From CAVVEQ01 sp963747315 (GTDB taxonomy: Bacteria; Chloroflexota; Anaerolineae; Anaerolineales; Anaerolineaceae): a DNA stretch of 64,000 nt. Position 1 is the stretch's first letter. Every line of letters starts with the position of its first letter. Location of the stretch: the NCBI GenBank assembly GCA_963747315.1, contig CAVVEQ010000011.1, positions 1 through 64,000 on the forward strand, given 5' to 3'. Made by a program: the position numbers and the translations under genes. Under the pieces are notes generated by a model, which saw nothing but the letters and a program-made list of their open reading frames with translations, made no database searches and was not told where the DNA came from. This document shows, in pieces, positions 26,391 through 36,379 of this stretch.

Positions 26391-29300
26391 ATGAGCGCAG
26401 CTTCCCAAAACAGCAAGCAGGACAGGGGGAAGAAGGCATCACAGGTATCGCAGAAACCACCGAGAGGTGGTGAGATTGGTTCCAGCAGCCCGGAACAAGC
26501 ACTGGTGGAGAAGAGCAGGCGTCTTGAGCAGGTGCTTCAGTCTGCCCGGTCCATCACAGCCAGCCTTGACGTAAATGAAGTTCTTACCCGCATTGCCACC
26601 GGGGCCATGCAAGTGACCGGGGCGGTCAACTGCGATATCTACCTGATTTCCAAGGATGGACGAACTCTTGTCCCGGAGATCTCGGTGGAGACGGATTACA
26701 TCGAGCAGATCCTGGCTACGCCGCTCGATCTTGATTCCAGCCTGACGGGCAAGGCGATTCGTGAAAAGAAAACGCTTTTGTTCAACAATCCCCTGGGAGA
26801 AACCAGCGGTTTTCAAATCCCCGGCACACCGCAGGATCTGGATGAACGATTGATCTCTGCGCCTTTGATCTTCGAAGACAAGGTCATCGGCGCAATGTGT
26901 ATCACCCGGATGGGGGAATTTTTTACCGAGGACGACCGCGAAGTTACCGAGGCTTATGCGGCTTTTGCGTCTTCCGTGCTGCACTCCGCCCAGACCCACC
27001 GCGACCTGAAGAGGGAGATTGCCGAAAGAGAGGCCGCGGAGAGAGAGCTCAGCCGTAAGGCTGAAATGATCATCCGCAGTCAGAACGTCCTCCTGGAATT
27101 GAGCAAGTTGGATGTATCCGATCTGGACATGGTCGTGCGGGCTGTTACGGAGGCTGGAGCGCATAACCTGAATGCGGACCGTGCCAGTCTTTGGCTCTTT
27201 AACCCGGCTTTTTCAGAAATGAAGTGCAGGGATTTATTCACCAAGCGTACCAGACGCCATGAATTCGCACTCAGCTTTCCAACCGAAAGCTACCCGAAAT
27301 ACATGAAAATACTGGAAGATACCAGGGTGATCTCGACGGAAGATTCCTGCGGTGATGAAAGGACCCGGGAATTCACTAAATCATATTTCCTACCCAACCG
27401 GATCAAATCGAACCTGGATGTTGCCATTTCGGTGCGCGGTAAATTGATGGGTATCTACTGCCTGGAACAGCAGGATGAATTCCGGAAGTGGACCCTGGAG
27501 GATCAGGATTTTGCCGCATCTCTTGCCGATATCATCACCCTTTCGCTGGAAGCGTCTGAGCGTCGAAAATCCGAGGAGGCGTTACGCGAGAGCGAAAAGA
27601 AATACAGCGACCTGACAAATTTCCTGCCCTCGATTATCTTTGAGGTTGATCCAACCGGACGGGTGACTTTTGTCAATAAATACGCCTTCGAAAGCTCGGG
27701 TTATTCAGAGGAGGATTACCGGAAAGGTATTCTCGCCACCGATATGGTCATCCCGGAGGATAGGAAAAAATTAATTGAAACTGTCCAGGGATTGCTTGCG
27801 CTCAAATCATTACCGCCAGTGGATTACACCCTGGTGAGAAAAGATGGTTCCACCTATCCGGTAACCGTTCACGCTACACCCATTATGATGGGCAAACGAC
27901 CGGTTGGGATTCGCGGCCTGATCGTGGATATCTCTGAGCGGAAAAAGGTGGAGGAAGCCCTGGCGCAGAAAAGCCGCAACCAGGAGCATCTCTTGGAAGC
28001 GGTGCGGGCACTGACCGCAAGCCAGAACGTAAGCGAGGTATTGGAACGGATCACCAGCGGGGCAGACCAGGTTCTAAATTCTGCACTCTGTAACGTTTAC
28101 CTCCTAGAGGAGGATGGCGAAACCCTAACCCCGGTGGTTTCCAGCAACCCGGAATATTCCAAATACTTCATGGCCACCCCGCTGAAGGTCAATAAAAGCC
28201 TTGCGGGGCGCGCCATTGAAATGAAATGCTGCATCCTTTATAACGACATCACCGGAGATTCTCACAAGACCACCATCCCCGGCACCCCGGATTTTAGCTC
28301 CCAACGGCTGATCGCGGCACCGCTACTATTTGAAGATACGGTGCTTGGGGTGATGTCCTTCATCCGCGATAACCAGGACTACACTGATGAGGAGTTGACC
28401 CTGGCAGAAACCTATGCCGGTTTTGCCGCAGCGTTGCTGCACAACGCCCAGACGCACCTGGCACTGGAGCGCGAAGTGGATACCCGAAAGCTCGCGGAGG
28501 AAGTCATTCGCGATTCGGAGACTTCCTACCGCGGGATTTTTGACTCCGTTGAGGAAGCAATTTATATCCAAAGCAAGGAAGGTACCTTCCTGGATGTGAA
28601 CCGGGGCGCGGAGAAAATGTATGGATACAGCCGGGACGAGTTGATCGGGCAAAACCCGCTCTTCGTGGCTGCTCCCGGGAAAAACGACCTGGAGGTGGTG
28701 GGCAAATCTGTCCAGCGCGCCTTCCGGGGAAAATCGCAACAGTTTGAATTCTGGGGGCGGCGCAAGAACGGGGAGATATTCCCCAAGGATGTGCGCTTAT
28801 ATAAGGGCTTGTTTTTTGGCCAGGTGGTCGTCATTGCCGTCGCTACGGATATCACCGATCGCAAGCAGGCAGACCAGGCACTTCGGGATAGCGAGAAAAA
28901 ATATCGCGAGTTGGTCAACTCCATGCCGCTCAGCGAATTCGAACTGGACCGCAAGGGAAACATCACCTTCGCAAACCAATACCTGCTGCAATCCTTCGGT
29001 TACAAAGCCAAGGACATAAAAGACGGATTGAACGCCCTGGTTCTGATAGAACCTGCCCTGGCCGAAAAAGCCAAAAACCACTTTACCCAGGTATTACGAG
29101 GCAAAAGTATTGGGTCTCCGGAATACCTCCTTCGCCACAGGGATGGCTCCACTTTTCCGGCGATCGTAAACGTCCGCGCGATCCTGGAGAACGGAAGGGC
29201 AGTGGGACTACGCGGGTTCCTGCTGGAGATCACAGAGCTAAAAAAGACCGAGCAGGCGCTGCGTGCCAGCGAAGCCCGTTACCGGTACTATATCGAGCAT

Positions 29301-30281
29301 GTCAACGATGGCGTGTTCTGTTTCAAACCCGTGGAACCCATCGATCTCATGTTACCCATTGAGGAAAAGGTGGAAGCGGGGTTGAATGCCATCTGCGTTG
29401 AATGCAACGAAACCTTTGCAGTGATGGGTGTGATCGAACGCGAAAAGATTTTAGGCAGGAGCGCTAAGCGTCTAGCCACCGACCTGGATAGTTACCGGAC
29501 CCTATTAAACTGGTTCTTCCGGCAAAACTGCAGGGTTTCGAATTTTGAGATCCACGATGTCGATCCCAAGGGGGTCTCCCACTGGTACCAGACCAGCCTC
29601 TTTGGCGAGGTGGTGAAGGGGAAGATGATTCTGGTTTGGGGAAACATGATCGATATCACCGAGCGCCGGAGAGCGCACGAAGCGCTTCAGCAGGCCAACC
29701 GCGAGCTGGGGGAGGCCTACAACGCCACCCTGGAAGGTTGGTCCCGCGCGCTGGAGATGCGCGAGCGCGAAACTGCCGGGCATTCCCTGCGGGTGGTGGA
29801 CCTGACGCTGCAACTGGCAAATGAGCTGGGAGTGAGGGGGGAAAAGCTTCAACATATCCGCCGCGGGGCACTTCTTCACGATATCGGAAAGATGGGCATC
29901 CCGGATAGTATCCTCTTGAAACCATCCTCGCTTTCGGAGGATGAATGGGTGGTGATGCGCCAGCACCCGCTCTATGCCAACGAGCTTCTTAAACCCATTT
30001 ACTACCTGGAGGAGGCGGTGGATATTCCCTTCTGCCACCACGAGCGCTGGAACGGGGAGGGTTACCCGCGTAGATTGAAGGGCGAGGAGATTCCCCTGGC
30101 GGCGCGTATCTTCGCAGTGGTGGACGTGTTCGATGCGCTCACCTCCGACCGTCCCTACCGTCCGGCCTGGACCCTGGATGCAGCCCTTCGATATATACGC
30201 GAACAATCCGGCAAACTCTTCGACCCAAGCGTGGTGGACGCCTTCTTTAATTCCATAGTGAACAGCCGGAATCAGGATTAA
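26391..30281 (+). CDS. Giant multi-sensor protein: 3 GAF, 4 PAS and an HD-GYP phosphodiesterase
   Basis: The 1296-residue protein starts at ATG 26391, after the promoter and a GAGG site. In order I see GAF (about 44-200), GAF (227-390), PAS (400-520), GAF (527-686), three PAS (706-826, 833-953, 958-1093) and HD-GYP (1100-1293). GAF1 and GAF3 are closely related (both keep LDVNEVLTRI/NVSEVLERI-like helices, SLxGxAI and the YAxFAxxxLHxAQTH end), so they arose by internal duplication. The HD-GYP end keeps GHSLRV, LLHDIGK, CHHERWNGEGYP and DVFDALTSDRPYR, the residues for metal binding and cyclic-di-GMP hydrolysis. No transmembrane segment is seen, so it is cytosolic. Ligands are unknown. Confidence 0.93.
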   Translation: MSAASQNSKQDRGKKASQVSQKPPRGGEIGSSSPEQALVEKSRRLEQVLQSARSITASLDVNEVLTRIATGAMQVTGAVNCDIYLISKDGRTLVPEISVETDYIEQILATPLDLDSSLTGKAIREKKTLLFNNPLGETSGFQIPGTPQDLDERLISAPLIFEDKVIGAMCITRMGEFFTEDDREVTEAYAAFASSVLHSAQTHRDLKREIAEREAAERELSRKAEMIIRSQNVLLELSKLDVSDLDMVVRAVTEAGAHNLNADRASLWLFNPAFSEMKCRDLFTKRTRRHEFALSFPTESYPKYMKILEDTRVISTEDSCGDERTREFTKSYFLPNRIKSNLDVAISVRGKLMGIYCLEQQDEFRKWTLEDQDFAASLADIITLSLEASERRKSEEALRESEKKYSDLTNFLPSIIFEVDPTGRVTFVNKYAFESSGYSEEDYRKGILATDMVIPEDRKKLIETVQGLLALKSLPPVDYTLVRKDGSTYPVTVHATPIMMGKRPVGIRGLIVDISERKKVEEALAQKSRNQEHLLEAVRALTASQNVSEVLERITSGADQVLNSALCNVYLLEEDGETLTPVVSSNPEYSKYFMATPLKVNKSLAGRAIEMKCCILYNDITGDSHKTTIPGTPDFSSQRLIAAPLLFEDTVLGVMSFIRDNQDYTDEELTLAETYAGFAAALLHNAQTHLALEREVDTRKLAEEVIRDSETSYRGIFDSVEEAIYIQSKEGTFLDVNRGAEKMYGYSRDELIGQNPLFVAAPGKNDLEVVGKSVQRAFRGKSQQFEFWGRRKNGEIFPKDVRLYKGLFFGQVVVIAVATDITDRKQADQALRDSEKKYRELVNSMPLSEFELDRKGNITFANQYLLQSFGYKAKDIKDGLNALVLIEPALAEKAKNHFTQVLRGKSIGSPEYLLRHRDGSTFPAIVNVRAILENGRAVGLRGFLLEITELKKTEQALRASEARYRYYIEHVNDGVFCFKPVEPIDLMLPIEEKVEAGLNAICVECNETFAVMGVIEREKILGRSAKRLATDLDSYRTLLNWFFRQNCRVSNFEIHDVDPKGVSHWYQTSLFGEVVKGKMILVWGNMIDITERRRAHEALQQANRELGEAYNATLEGWSRALEMRERETAGHSLRVVDLTLQLANELGVRGEKLQHIRRGALLHDIGKMGIPDSILLKPSSLSEDEWVVMRQHPLYANELLKPIYYLEEAVDIPFCHHERWNGEGYPRRLKGEEIPLAARIFAVVDVFDALTSDRPYRPAWTLDAALRYIREQSGKLFDPSVVDAFFNSIVNSRNQD

Positions 30282-30302
30282 GAAGAACCCCCCGGAGCGA
30301 TA

Positions 30303-30311
30303 TGGTAAACT
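30303..30311 (+). promoter_or_regulatory. Extended -10 (TGG-TAAACT) of the HAD gene
   Basis: TGGTAAACT ends 9 bases before ATG 30321. No -35 or ribosome site is evident, so a leaderless or near-leaderless mRNA is possible. Confidence 0.4.
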
Positions 30312-30320
30312 GGAGCGGTT

Positions 30321-31113
30321 ATGCCGGCTCCAGTTTTCATTTTTGATCTTGATGGCACGCTTTTGAATGAAGAACGGCGGATGCACCCGTGCGATAAGGA
30401 CATCCTTTTTTCGCGGAGAGATCTGTTGCTTATTCCAGCCACCGGGCGCACACTCACCAGTGCGAAGTGCAGCTTTGCAGAGAACGGCCTGTGGGCTGAT
30501 GAACCAATTCCGTTGCCGATGATCACCCAGAACGGATCGATGAATTTCCTGCCCGGGGAGGTGGAGCAATCCTTCTTTCCATTCGAAGATGATCTTCTGA
30601 ACGAGCTGGTTGCTCTTCACCCGGGGCTTTCCCCGAATCCCGGCGCTGCTGATGTCGCGGAACGGCATCCATACCCTGCACACCGAGGCAGCCAAGCCCG
30701 AGGAGCTGTGGGATTTTGGCGGACTGCCGCTGGTCGATTCCGGACTCGGGCAGCAGTTCAGCAAGATCCTGTTCTATTCCAGCCGCCCTGAGGAGCTGCG
30801 CGAAGTGGAGGAAGCCTCCTCTGGATTCGCGGTGGAGCGCGTCTACAGCACCCCGGTCTTTTTTGAAATTACCCCGCTGGGGGTGAATAAGGGTAAGGGA
30901 GTGAGACAGCTTCTCCCGGCTTTGGGGCTCGGGGAAGCGACCATATTTGCTGCAGGCGATGGCGGCAACGACCTGCCGCTTCTGCGGTTGGCGGACCGGA
31001 CCTTCACCCCCTCCCGGGCATCTCTTGACTTTCAGGGTTGGGTGGATCACGTGGTCGACTGGGAAGACCGCGGCTTGCTGGAACCGATGATCGAAATCGC
31101 GGGGCTGGTTTGA
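30321..31113 (+). CDS. HAD-superfamily phosphatase (Cof-like), one frameshift
   Basis: Motif I is FDLDGTLLNEE at the N-terminus, and motif IV is GDGGNDLPLLR near the C-terminus, with the Lys of motif III in NKGKGVRQLL. The frame breaks at about 30617-30620; dropping one base gives VALTRGFPRIPALLMSRNG and an open frame to 31113, about 263 residues. The Cof-type cap between motifs II and III is present. Such enzymes dephosphorylate sugar phosphates or nucleotides. The substrate is not known. Confidence 0.88.
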
Positions 31114-31219
31114 TCCGGTTGACGATTGGATCATCAAATCACCCATAATATTTTTAATTCATGGCGAGTATAAATGCGAACTTGGATAATCAACCACATA
31201 ATTGCAGGAGGCTAAGGCT

Positions 31220-31870
31220 ATGATCACTGAAACCGAGATTTTGATCCGTATCCTGGTCGCGATGGGCTTGGGGGCATTGGTCGGCTGGGAGCGCGAACGA
31301 CGCGGCCAACCAGCCGGGTTGCGCACCCACATCATCCTGTGTATCGGCTCCGCGCTCGCGATGATCCTTTCGATCAACCTGGCCTATCCCAATTATGACC
31401 CCGCCCGGATGGCAGCCCAGGTGATCACCGGCATCGGTTTTCTCGGGGCGGGGGCGATCTTCCGTTATGGTACCGGAGTAAAAGGATTGACCACAGCCAC
31501 ATCCCTGTGGACCATGGGCATAATCGGGTTGGCTTGCGGTATGGGGATGCTCGTAGTGGCAGCTGGCACCACCCTGGTGCTGTTATTTGTGCTTTACTGG
31601 GTGGAACGGTTCGAAACCCGCTTTATTCACCAGGCGGTTACTTTTATGGTTCTGGTGGTAGCCAATAACAGAAAAGGATTGCTTCGGGATATTAAAAAGG
31701 TGCTTTCTGAACCGCCTCGAACTATCACTTCCACCCAGATAACCCGGGATATGGTTGAGGATGTGGTCGAGATCACCTTTAATGTCCGTAGCACCGACGA
31801 GGACCAGGCTGATGAACTGGTGGGGCAACTCACTGGGATCAAGAATATCAAAAAGGTGGAAATCACCTAG
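31220..31870 (+). CDS. MgtC/SapB-family inner membrane protein
   Basis: ATG 31220 lies 9 bases after AGGAGG; the 216-residue protein has the MgtC N-terminal domain of four to five helices with the conserved block GWERERRGQPAGLRTHI and TGIGFLGAGAIFR, followed by GLTTATSLWTMGIIGLACG. A soluble C-terminal ACT-like domain of about 80 residues follows. MgtC proteins are linked to magnesium limitation and modulation of membrane ATPases. No Mg-responsive leader was seen. Confidence 0.93.
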   Translation: MITETEILIRILVAMGLGALVGWERERRGQPAGLRTHIILCIGSALAMILSINLAYPNYDPARMAAQVITGIGFLGAGAIFRYGTGVKGLTTATSLWTMGIIGLACGMGMLVVAAGTTLVLLFVLYWVERFETRFIHQAVTFMVLVVANNRKGLLRDIKKVLSEPPRTITSTQITRDMVEDVVEITFNVRSTDEDQADELVGQLTGIKNIKKVEIT

Positions 31871-31941
31871 CAGAAAAAAGGGGGGATTACCCAATCACAG
31901 TGGTATAAAGGTTCAATTTAGAATAGCGCTTTCCTCAGTTA

Positions 31942-32165
31942 CTACCACCCCTCATCGATAAACCTTTTCTTATTTGTGAGGATCTCGCGAATGTTCAACC
32001 AACTCTCCGTACCCGGATGAAGCCTGTGGATATCGCCCCAGGTAATTACCCGGAGTAGTTTGATCATCTGCGTGGCATCAAGGTGATCGCCGGGCAGTGG
32101 GGGAAGCAAACAGGAAATCCTCGAGTGCAGTTCCCGTAAAACGGTATTGTTTAAATATTCTTAAA
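31942..32165 (-). pseudogene. Possible small unknown gene or gene remnant, frameshifted
   Basis: The minus strand is coding-like here. It reads FKQYRFTGTALEDF, then one extra T in a TTT run breaks the frame, and it continues LPGDHLDATQMIKLLRVITW and ends REILTNKKRFIDEGW with a TAG at 31942-31944. No start codon is clear, so the 5' limit is approximate. I do not recognise it. It lies just after the AGPS-like gene on the same strand. Confidence 0.35.
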
Positions 32166-32174
32166 CACGAGCAT

Positions 32175-33980
32175 TCACTCGTATTTTTGACGTTTCTCCT
32201 GCAGCCTGCGTTCCAGCTCCGCTTTGCCCGCGGAGCGGGATTTACCCGCAGGATCGATCCCCCAGCGTTTGTCTCGCTGCTCCGGGGTCATATCCAACCC
32301 GAGGGTGCCACCGGGGTTGAGGATACCGCGCGGATCAAAGTGATTTTTTAATGCATGCAGCACATCCATGCAGGGGTTGCCGATCTGCTCCACCAGCCAT
32401 GGCGCGGTCTGTTTGCCGATGCCGTGATGATGGCTCATCGCCGCACCAGTCTTTTGGATGGCTTCCAGGACGCTGTACTGCATCTCCAGGTACTCGCTGA
32501 TTTCGCTTATGCGGGCAATGAAGATGAAATACAAGTTGGCGCCCTGCGGGTAGGCGTGGGAAAGGTGGGTCATGCATACTGTTCGCGGGCGGGCTTTAAC
32601 CACTTCGCGGACGCCGGCATGAACCTGCATCAATTTGGACCAGGGCACGGCGCACTCGAGCGTGTCGATGAGGATACCGAAATCAGAAAGGTCCTCGCGC
32701 AGGAAGGGATCCGTGAAACGGGATTTTTCCCAGGATTGCACAACGCGAAAGAGTGTCAGGGGAAAGGCTCGTTTCCGGCGGCAGAGCGAGTTGACCCGGT
32801 TGGCAACCAGCCGGGCATGGTCCTCCTGCCCACCGCTGGTGCCGAGCAGCAGGCAGCGCTGCATGGGTTGGTATCCCAGCGAACGCAGGAGCGAATCAGC
32901 CGGGGTGCCGTGGATGTGATAGGTGCGCATGGCCACATCGGTCTCCTCGGGATCGGATAACCGAAAGACGGAGGGAAAACCGGATTCTGACTGCATCACC
33001 TCGCGGTAGGTTTCCAGGGCGTCCTCCCAGGTGCGGAAGAGCCAGGCATAACGGCGGGTGGTCTGGGGAGTGTGGCGAAAGACCCTCAGGGTGACCGAGG
33101 TGACCACCCCGAAGGCGCCCTCCGAGCCGGCCAGTATCTGGCGGAAATCGGGTCCGGTCGCCGAGCGCGGGTAGGCGGGGGTGCTGATCACCCCACCGGG
33201 ATAGACCATTTCGAGGGAGTAGAGGATATCCTCGATCTTGCCGTAGTAGGTGGAATTTTGCCCCGCGCCGCGGGTGACCACCCAGCCGCCAACGCTGGAA
33301 TGCTCGAAGGACTGGGGAAAGTGCCCGCAGGTGTAGGCGCGTGAAGCAGAAAGGGTCTCGGGCGCGCGGTTGAGGATATCCTCCAATTCAGGTCCCCAGA
33401 TACCCGGCTCCACGGTGATGGTCTGGTCTATTTCGTTGAACGCCAGCACCCGGCGCATGTGGACGCTTAAATCCAGGCAGATGCCGCCCTTCACCGCTTC
33501 CATACCGCGGGTGACTGTGGAACCTCCGCCGTAGATATACAGGGGAATGCGGTGGTCGTTGCAGTAATTGACAATCTCTTCCACATCCGCGCGGTTCCTC
33601 GGAGAAATTACAGCTTCCGGCAGGTTCTCGATGATCCCGTGCCGCAGGCGAAGCGCGTCGATCTGACCCGCTCCGTAGGAGGCGCGCACCCGGCTGACGG
33701 TATCCAGACGGATATTCTCCTCACCGACGATCGCTATAACAGCGCGCAGGTGCGTCGCGGAAAACCGGGAGGGGATCTCGGCTGGGAGCGGGTCCATGCA
33801 CAAATCCGGGGACTGGAAATCCGGATCGGTCATGCTGAATGTCTCCTTGATGAAAGCGTAAAGACCGCTTCCGGGGTGTTTGAATCCAGCCGGGTCGCCA
33901 TATTTGAAGAGGCTGCGGCGTGAGCCGGGTGGTGCGACGGTCTCACACCAGGGAGGGGTGAAGGAGGGTTTCTTGGTCAT
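32175..33980 (-). CDS. FAD-binding oxidase of the alkyl-DHAP synthase (AGPS) / glycolate-oxidase type
   Basis: The start ATG 33980 overlaps the stop of the upstream dehydrogenase by 4 bases; the longer frame to 34025 is inside that gene. The 601-residue protein has a PCMH-type FAD domain (IYGGGSTVTRGM near residue 170, then VGGWVVTRGAGQNSTYYGKIEDI) and the C-terminal cap. The block SHHHGIGKQTAPWL near residue 530 carries the His triad that is catalytic in alkylglycerone-phosphate synthase. That family replaces the acyl chain of acyl-DHAP by an alkyl chain. Coupling to a glycerol-3-phosphate dehydrogenase, which makes DHAP, fits. Related D-lactate and glycolate oxidases remain possible. Confidence 0.88.
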   Translation of the reverse strand: MTKKPSFTPPWCETVAPPGSRRSLFKYGDPAGFKHPGSGLYAFIKETFSMTDPDFQSPDLCMDPLPAEIPSRFSATHLRAVIAIVGEENIRLDTVSRVRASYGAGQIDALRLRHGIIENLPEAVISPRNRADVEEIVNYCNDHRIPLYIYGGGSTVTRGMEAVKGGICLDLSVHMRRVLAFNEIDQTITVEPGIWGPELEDILNRAPETLSASRAYTCGHFPQSFEHSSVGGWVVTRGAGQNSTYYGKIEDILYSLEMVYPGGVISTPAYPRSATGPDFRQILAGSEGAFGVVTSVTLRVFRHTPQTTRRYAWLFRTWEDALETYREVMQSESGFPSVFRLSDPEETDVAMRTYHIHGTPADSLLRSLGYQPMQRCLLLGTSGGQEDHARLVANRVNSLCRRKRAFPLTLFRVVQSWEKSRFTDPFLREDLSDFGILIDTLECAVPWSKLMQVHAGVREVVKARPRTVCMTHLSHAYPQGANLYFIFIARISEISEYLEMQYSVLEAIQKTGAAMSHHHGIGKQTAPWLVEQIGNPCMDVLHALKNHFDPRGILNPGGTLGLDMTPEQRDKRWGIDPAGKSRSAGKAELERRLQEKRQKYE

Positions 33981-35572
33981 GGCTGCCTTTCGGGGGAAGG
34001 ATTTGGCGAATAATACTTCTTCCAAGTGGCGTGATAATCAGAGAGCTCCCGCTGCCACTCAGCGTCAGACCATCCCATTTCAGATTGGACAATCGTACGA
34101 ACACGCCCCATCACACCGGAAGCGCCATCCGGCAGGAGCATCCCCAGCCGCACGCGGCGCAGGAGCAGGTCGGAAAGGTGCAGCATGCCCTCCTCGCGGG
34201 CAGCCCAGCGCAGCTCCGCCCAGGTGTTCTGCAGGGGTTGGATCTTTTCCAGCTCGCCCCCCCTTGCCGCAGCGAGCATATTCGCGGTTTCCAGGCCATG
34301 CCTGCCGCCCAGGTACAGCGCGGACGCACGATCCAGGGAATCCAGAGCGCTGAAATCCACCTTATCGAATATCCGCTGCTTTGGAACCGAGGGGCTGCGC
34401 CCCATTTGTGTAAGTGCTGCCTCCACTGCCTGGCGGGCCATGATGCGGAAGATGGTGTACTTTCCTCCGGTGATGGTTATCAGACCCTGCTCCTGGTAGA
34501 GCGCATGCCGCCGCGAAACCTTGGAAGGTGCATCGCTGGCGCCATTCTGAAGCGTGGGACGCACCCCAGAGAAGGTGGATAGGATATCCTCTTTCTTCAG
34601 CTCCTGTGAGGGAAACAGGAAATTGGCTGCCTCCAGCAGATAGGCAATCTCCTGGGAAGTTGCAAAAGGTTCCGCGTAACTCTCCTCCAGCGCTTTGGGG
34701 TGATCAAGGTCGGTTGTACCCACCAGCGTTGTACCTTCGAAGGGCACCACGAACAAAGAGCGCTTATCTTTGGGGTGCAGCAGGGTGACCGCTTCGCGCG
34801 CGGGGAAGCGCTCGCGTGAAAAAACCAGGTGCGAGCCGCGCAGCTTTCGGATGTGACCCTCGCCGCCCACCTGTGCGCGCAGCTCATCCGACCAGGGTCC
34901 GCAGGCATTGATGACCACCTTCGCCTGCACCTCGGCGGTTCTGCCATCTGCGGATCTCACAATTGCCCCGCAGACGGTGCCATCCACCCGGCGGAGGAGC
35001 GATTCTGCGCGGGTGTAATTGAGCGCTGCCCCGCCTTCGCGGCAGGCTTCGCGCAATACCCGGATAAGCACCCGGGAATCGTCCATGCCGGCATCGTAAT
35101 AAAGCATCCCCCCCGTCAGTCCCCCCGCATTCAACCCCGGGAATTCTGCCTGCAGCCGGGCGGCATCCACCGTCCGATGGTCCCACTTGGGGGCAAGAAG
35201 ATCGTAAATGACGACGCCCTGGCGGAAGGCGGAGAGCGTGAGGGGATAGGATTCGTACACGGGTAGGTAATACCCGATCTTTGTCACCAAGCCAGGAGCT
35301 TCCTTCAGCATCCATTCCCGCTCACGAACCGATTCGCGCGTGACCGAGTACTGCTTGTTTGCCAGATAGCGGAACCCGCCGTGGATCATCTTGGAGGATT
35401 TGCTGGAAGTGCCGAAGCTGAAATCGTTGCCGTCCACCAGCAGGGTCTTCAAGCCTGCCTGCACTGCCTGGCGCAGCACACCCGCCCCGGTGATGCCCCC
35501 GCCGACTACCAGCAGATCCCAGGGCTCTGAAAGCCGCTGCCAGGTATCCGTTCGCCATTTTTTATTCCACAT
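33977..35572 (-). CDS. glpD: FAD-dependent glycerol-3-phosphate dehydrogenase
   Basis: The 531-residue flavoenzyme has the dinucleotide fold LLVVGGGITGAGVLRQA (residues 20-36), the GlpD block SSKSSKMIHGGFRYL, the substrate site around YYDAGMDDSRV and TTDLDHP, and the C-terminal GlpD cap (RRHALYQEQGLITITGGKYTIFR crosses the FAD end). It oxidises sn-glycerol 3-phosphate to dihydroxyacetone phosphate at the membrane. GGAGG lies 5 bases before the ATG. It is the middle gene of an operon with the FadR-type regulator upstream and the AGPS-like oxidase overlapping downstream. A role in glycerol use or in ether-lipid precursor supply is possible. Confidence 0.93.
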   Translation of the reverse strand: MWNKKWRTDTWQRLSEPWDLLVVGGGITGAGVLRQAVQAGLKTLLVDGNDFSFGTSSKSSKMIHGGFRYLANKQYSVTRESVREREWMLKEAPGLVTKIGYYLPVYESYPLTLSAFRQGVVIYDLLAPKWDHRTVDAARLQAEFPGLNAGGLTGGMLYYDAGMDDSRVLIRVLREACREGGAALNYTRAESLLRRVDGTVCGAIVRSADGRTAEVQAKVVINACGPWSDELRAQVGGEGHIRKLRGSHLVFSRERFPAREAVTLLHPKDKRSLFVVPFEGTTLVGTTDLDHPKALEESYAEPFATSQEIAYLLEAANFLFPSQELKKEDILSTFSGVRPTLQNGASDAPSKVSRRHALYQEQGLITITGGKYTIFRIMARQAVEAALTQMGRSPSVPKQRIFDKVDFSALDSLDRASALYLGGRHGLETANMLAAARGGELEKIQPLQNTWAELRWAAREEGMLHLSDLLLRRVRLGMLLPDGASGVMGRVRTIVQSEMGWSDAEWQRELSDYHATWKKYYSPNPSPERQP

Positions 35573-35627
35573 GGAGCCTCCGTGTATTTATGTAAAGAGA
35601 AGTGGAGAAGATGTCCGCCGAGCGGTT

Positions 35628-36329
35628 TCACCCCGTTGGATGGTCCTGAATTTGCTTCCAAAAAGTCAGGCTGGCTTCCATTACTTCGGCGGTTAGGGTG
35701 AAGGCGCGGTTGGCATCCGTTTACGAGCACAATCAAGCAAGCTGGCGTAAAAACTCAACGAGCTGGCACGGGTCTCCGGAATGGAAAAATACAAAACCCC
35801 CATCTCGGTGTAGAGATCCTGGAACCCGTTGAGGATGAGAGTAAAAACTGGATTCCCCGAGCAAATGGTAAGCTGGTGGTGCAACTGCCAATCGAAGGCG
35901 GAGAAATCCTTCGGGGTGTTTTTCGCGGATGGGGAAGACTTCGAGTAGATTGACGATGCATCCCGGGGTGCGTTCGATGGCCAGGCGCGCATAAGCCGGG
36001 GCGAGCAGGATGCGAACCGAAAGCAAGTCAGGGACGAAATTGGCGGGCAGGTCCTGCCGGCGGCGGGCGATGGCAGCCAGTACGGCCAGGTTGCCCTCCT
36101 GCCAGTAATTGCGAACCCGGGTGGGTTTCCCCTGGCGGATCTCGATCCAGCCATCCCGTGCCAGCCGCTGAAGTGCTTCGCGCAGGGTGGGGCGGGTGAC
36201 CCCCAGCTGCAGAGCCAGTTCGCGCTCGGCGGGCAGGTTGGAATCCACGGGGAAGGTACCGTCCAGGAAGGCAGCCACCAGGCGGTTTTCGGTGAGCTCA
36301 GCGGGTTTATCGGGAACAGACCAGTTCAA
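35628..36329 (-). CDS. GntR-family regulator, FadR/PdhR subfamily, two frame changes
   Basis: The N-terminal winged helix is clear (LPAERELALQLGVTRPTLREAL, WIEIRQGKPTRV). The C-terminal FCD domain is split by two indels: near 35920, after EVFPIREK, the frame moves to FSAFDWQLHHQLTICSGNP, and near 35717 it moves again so that KRDANRAFTLTAEVMEASL reads on to the TGA at 35628. Corrected length is about 233 residues, normal for the family. The start is TTG 36329 with GGGAG upstream. An operator TGGTCTGACCA overlaps the start region of its own promoter, so autorepression is likely. The ligand is probably a small organic acid or phosphate ester. Confidence 0.85.
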
Positions 36330-36362
36330 AGTTTTCTCCCGGTCAGCATGAATAGAGGTAAG

Positions 36363-36373
36363 TGGTCTGACCA
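36363..36373. promoter_or_regulatory. FadR/PdhR-type operator TGGTCTGACCA
   Basis: TGGT-CTG-ACCA is a perfect match to the TGGTNNNACCA palindrome bound by PdhR/FadR-type regulators. It lies immediately downstream of the -10 of the gntR-glpD operon, at the transcription start, where bound repressor would block polymerase. Confidence 0.75.
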
Positions 36374-36379
36374 GTTAAT

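Noticed and set aside
29505..30764. Minus-strand open frame of 419 codons over the HD-GYP and HAD genes
   Set aside because: It crosses two recognised plus-strand genes and has low-complexity, non-homologous sequence.
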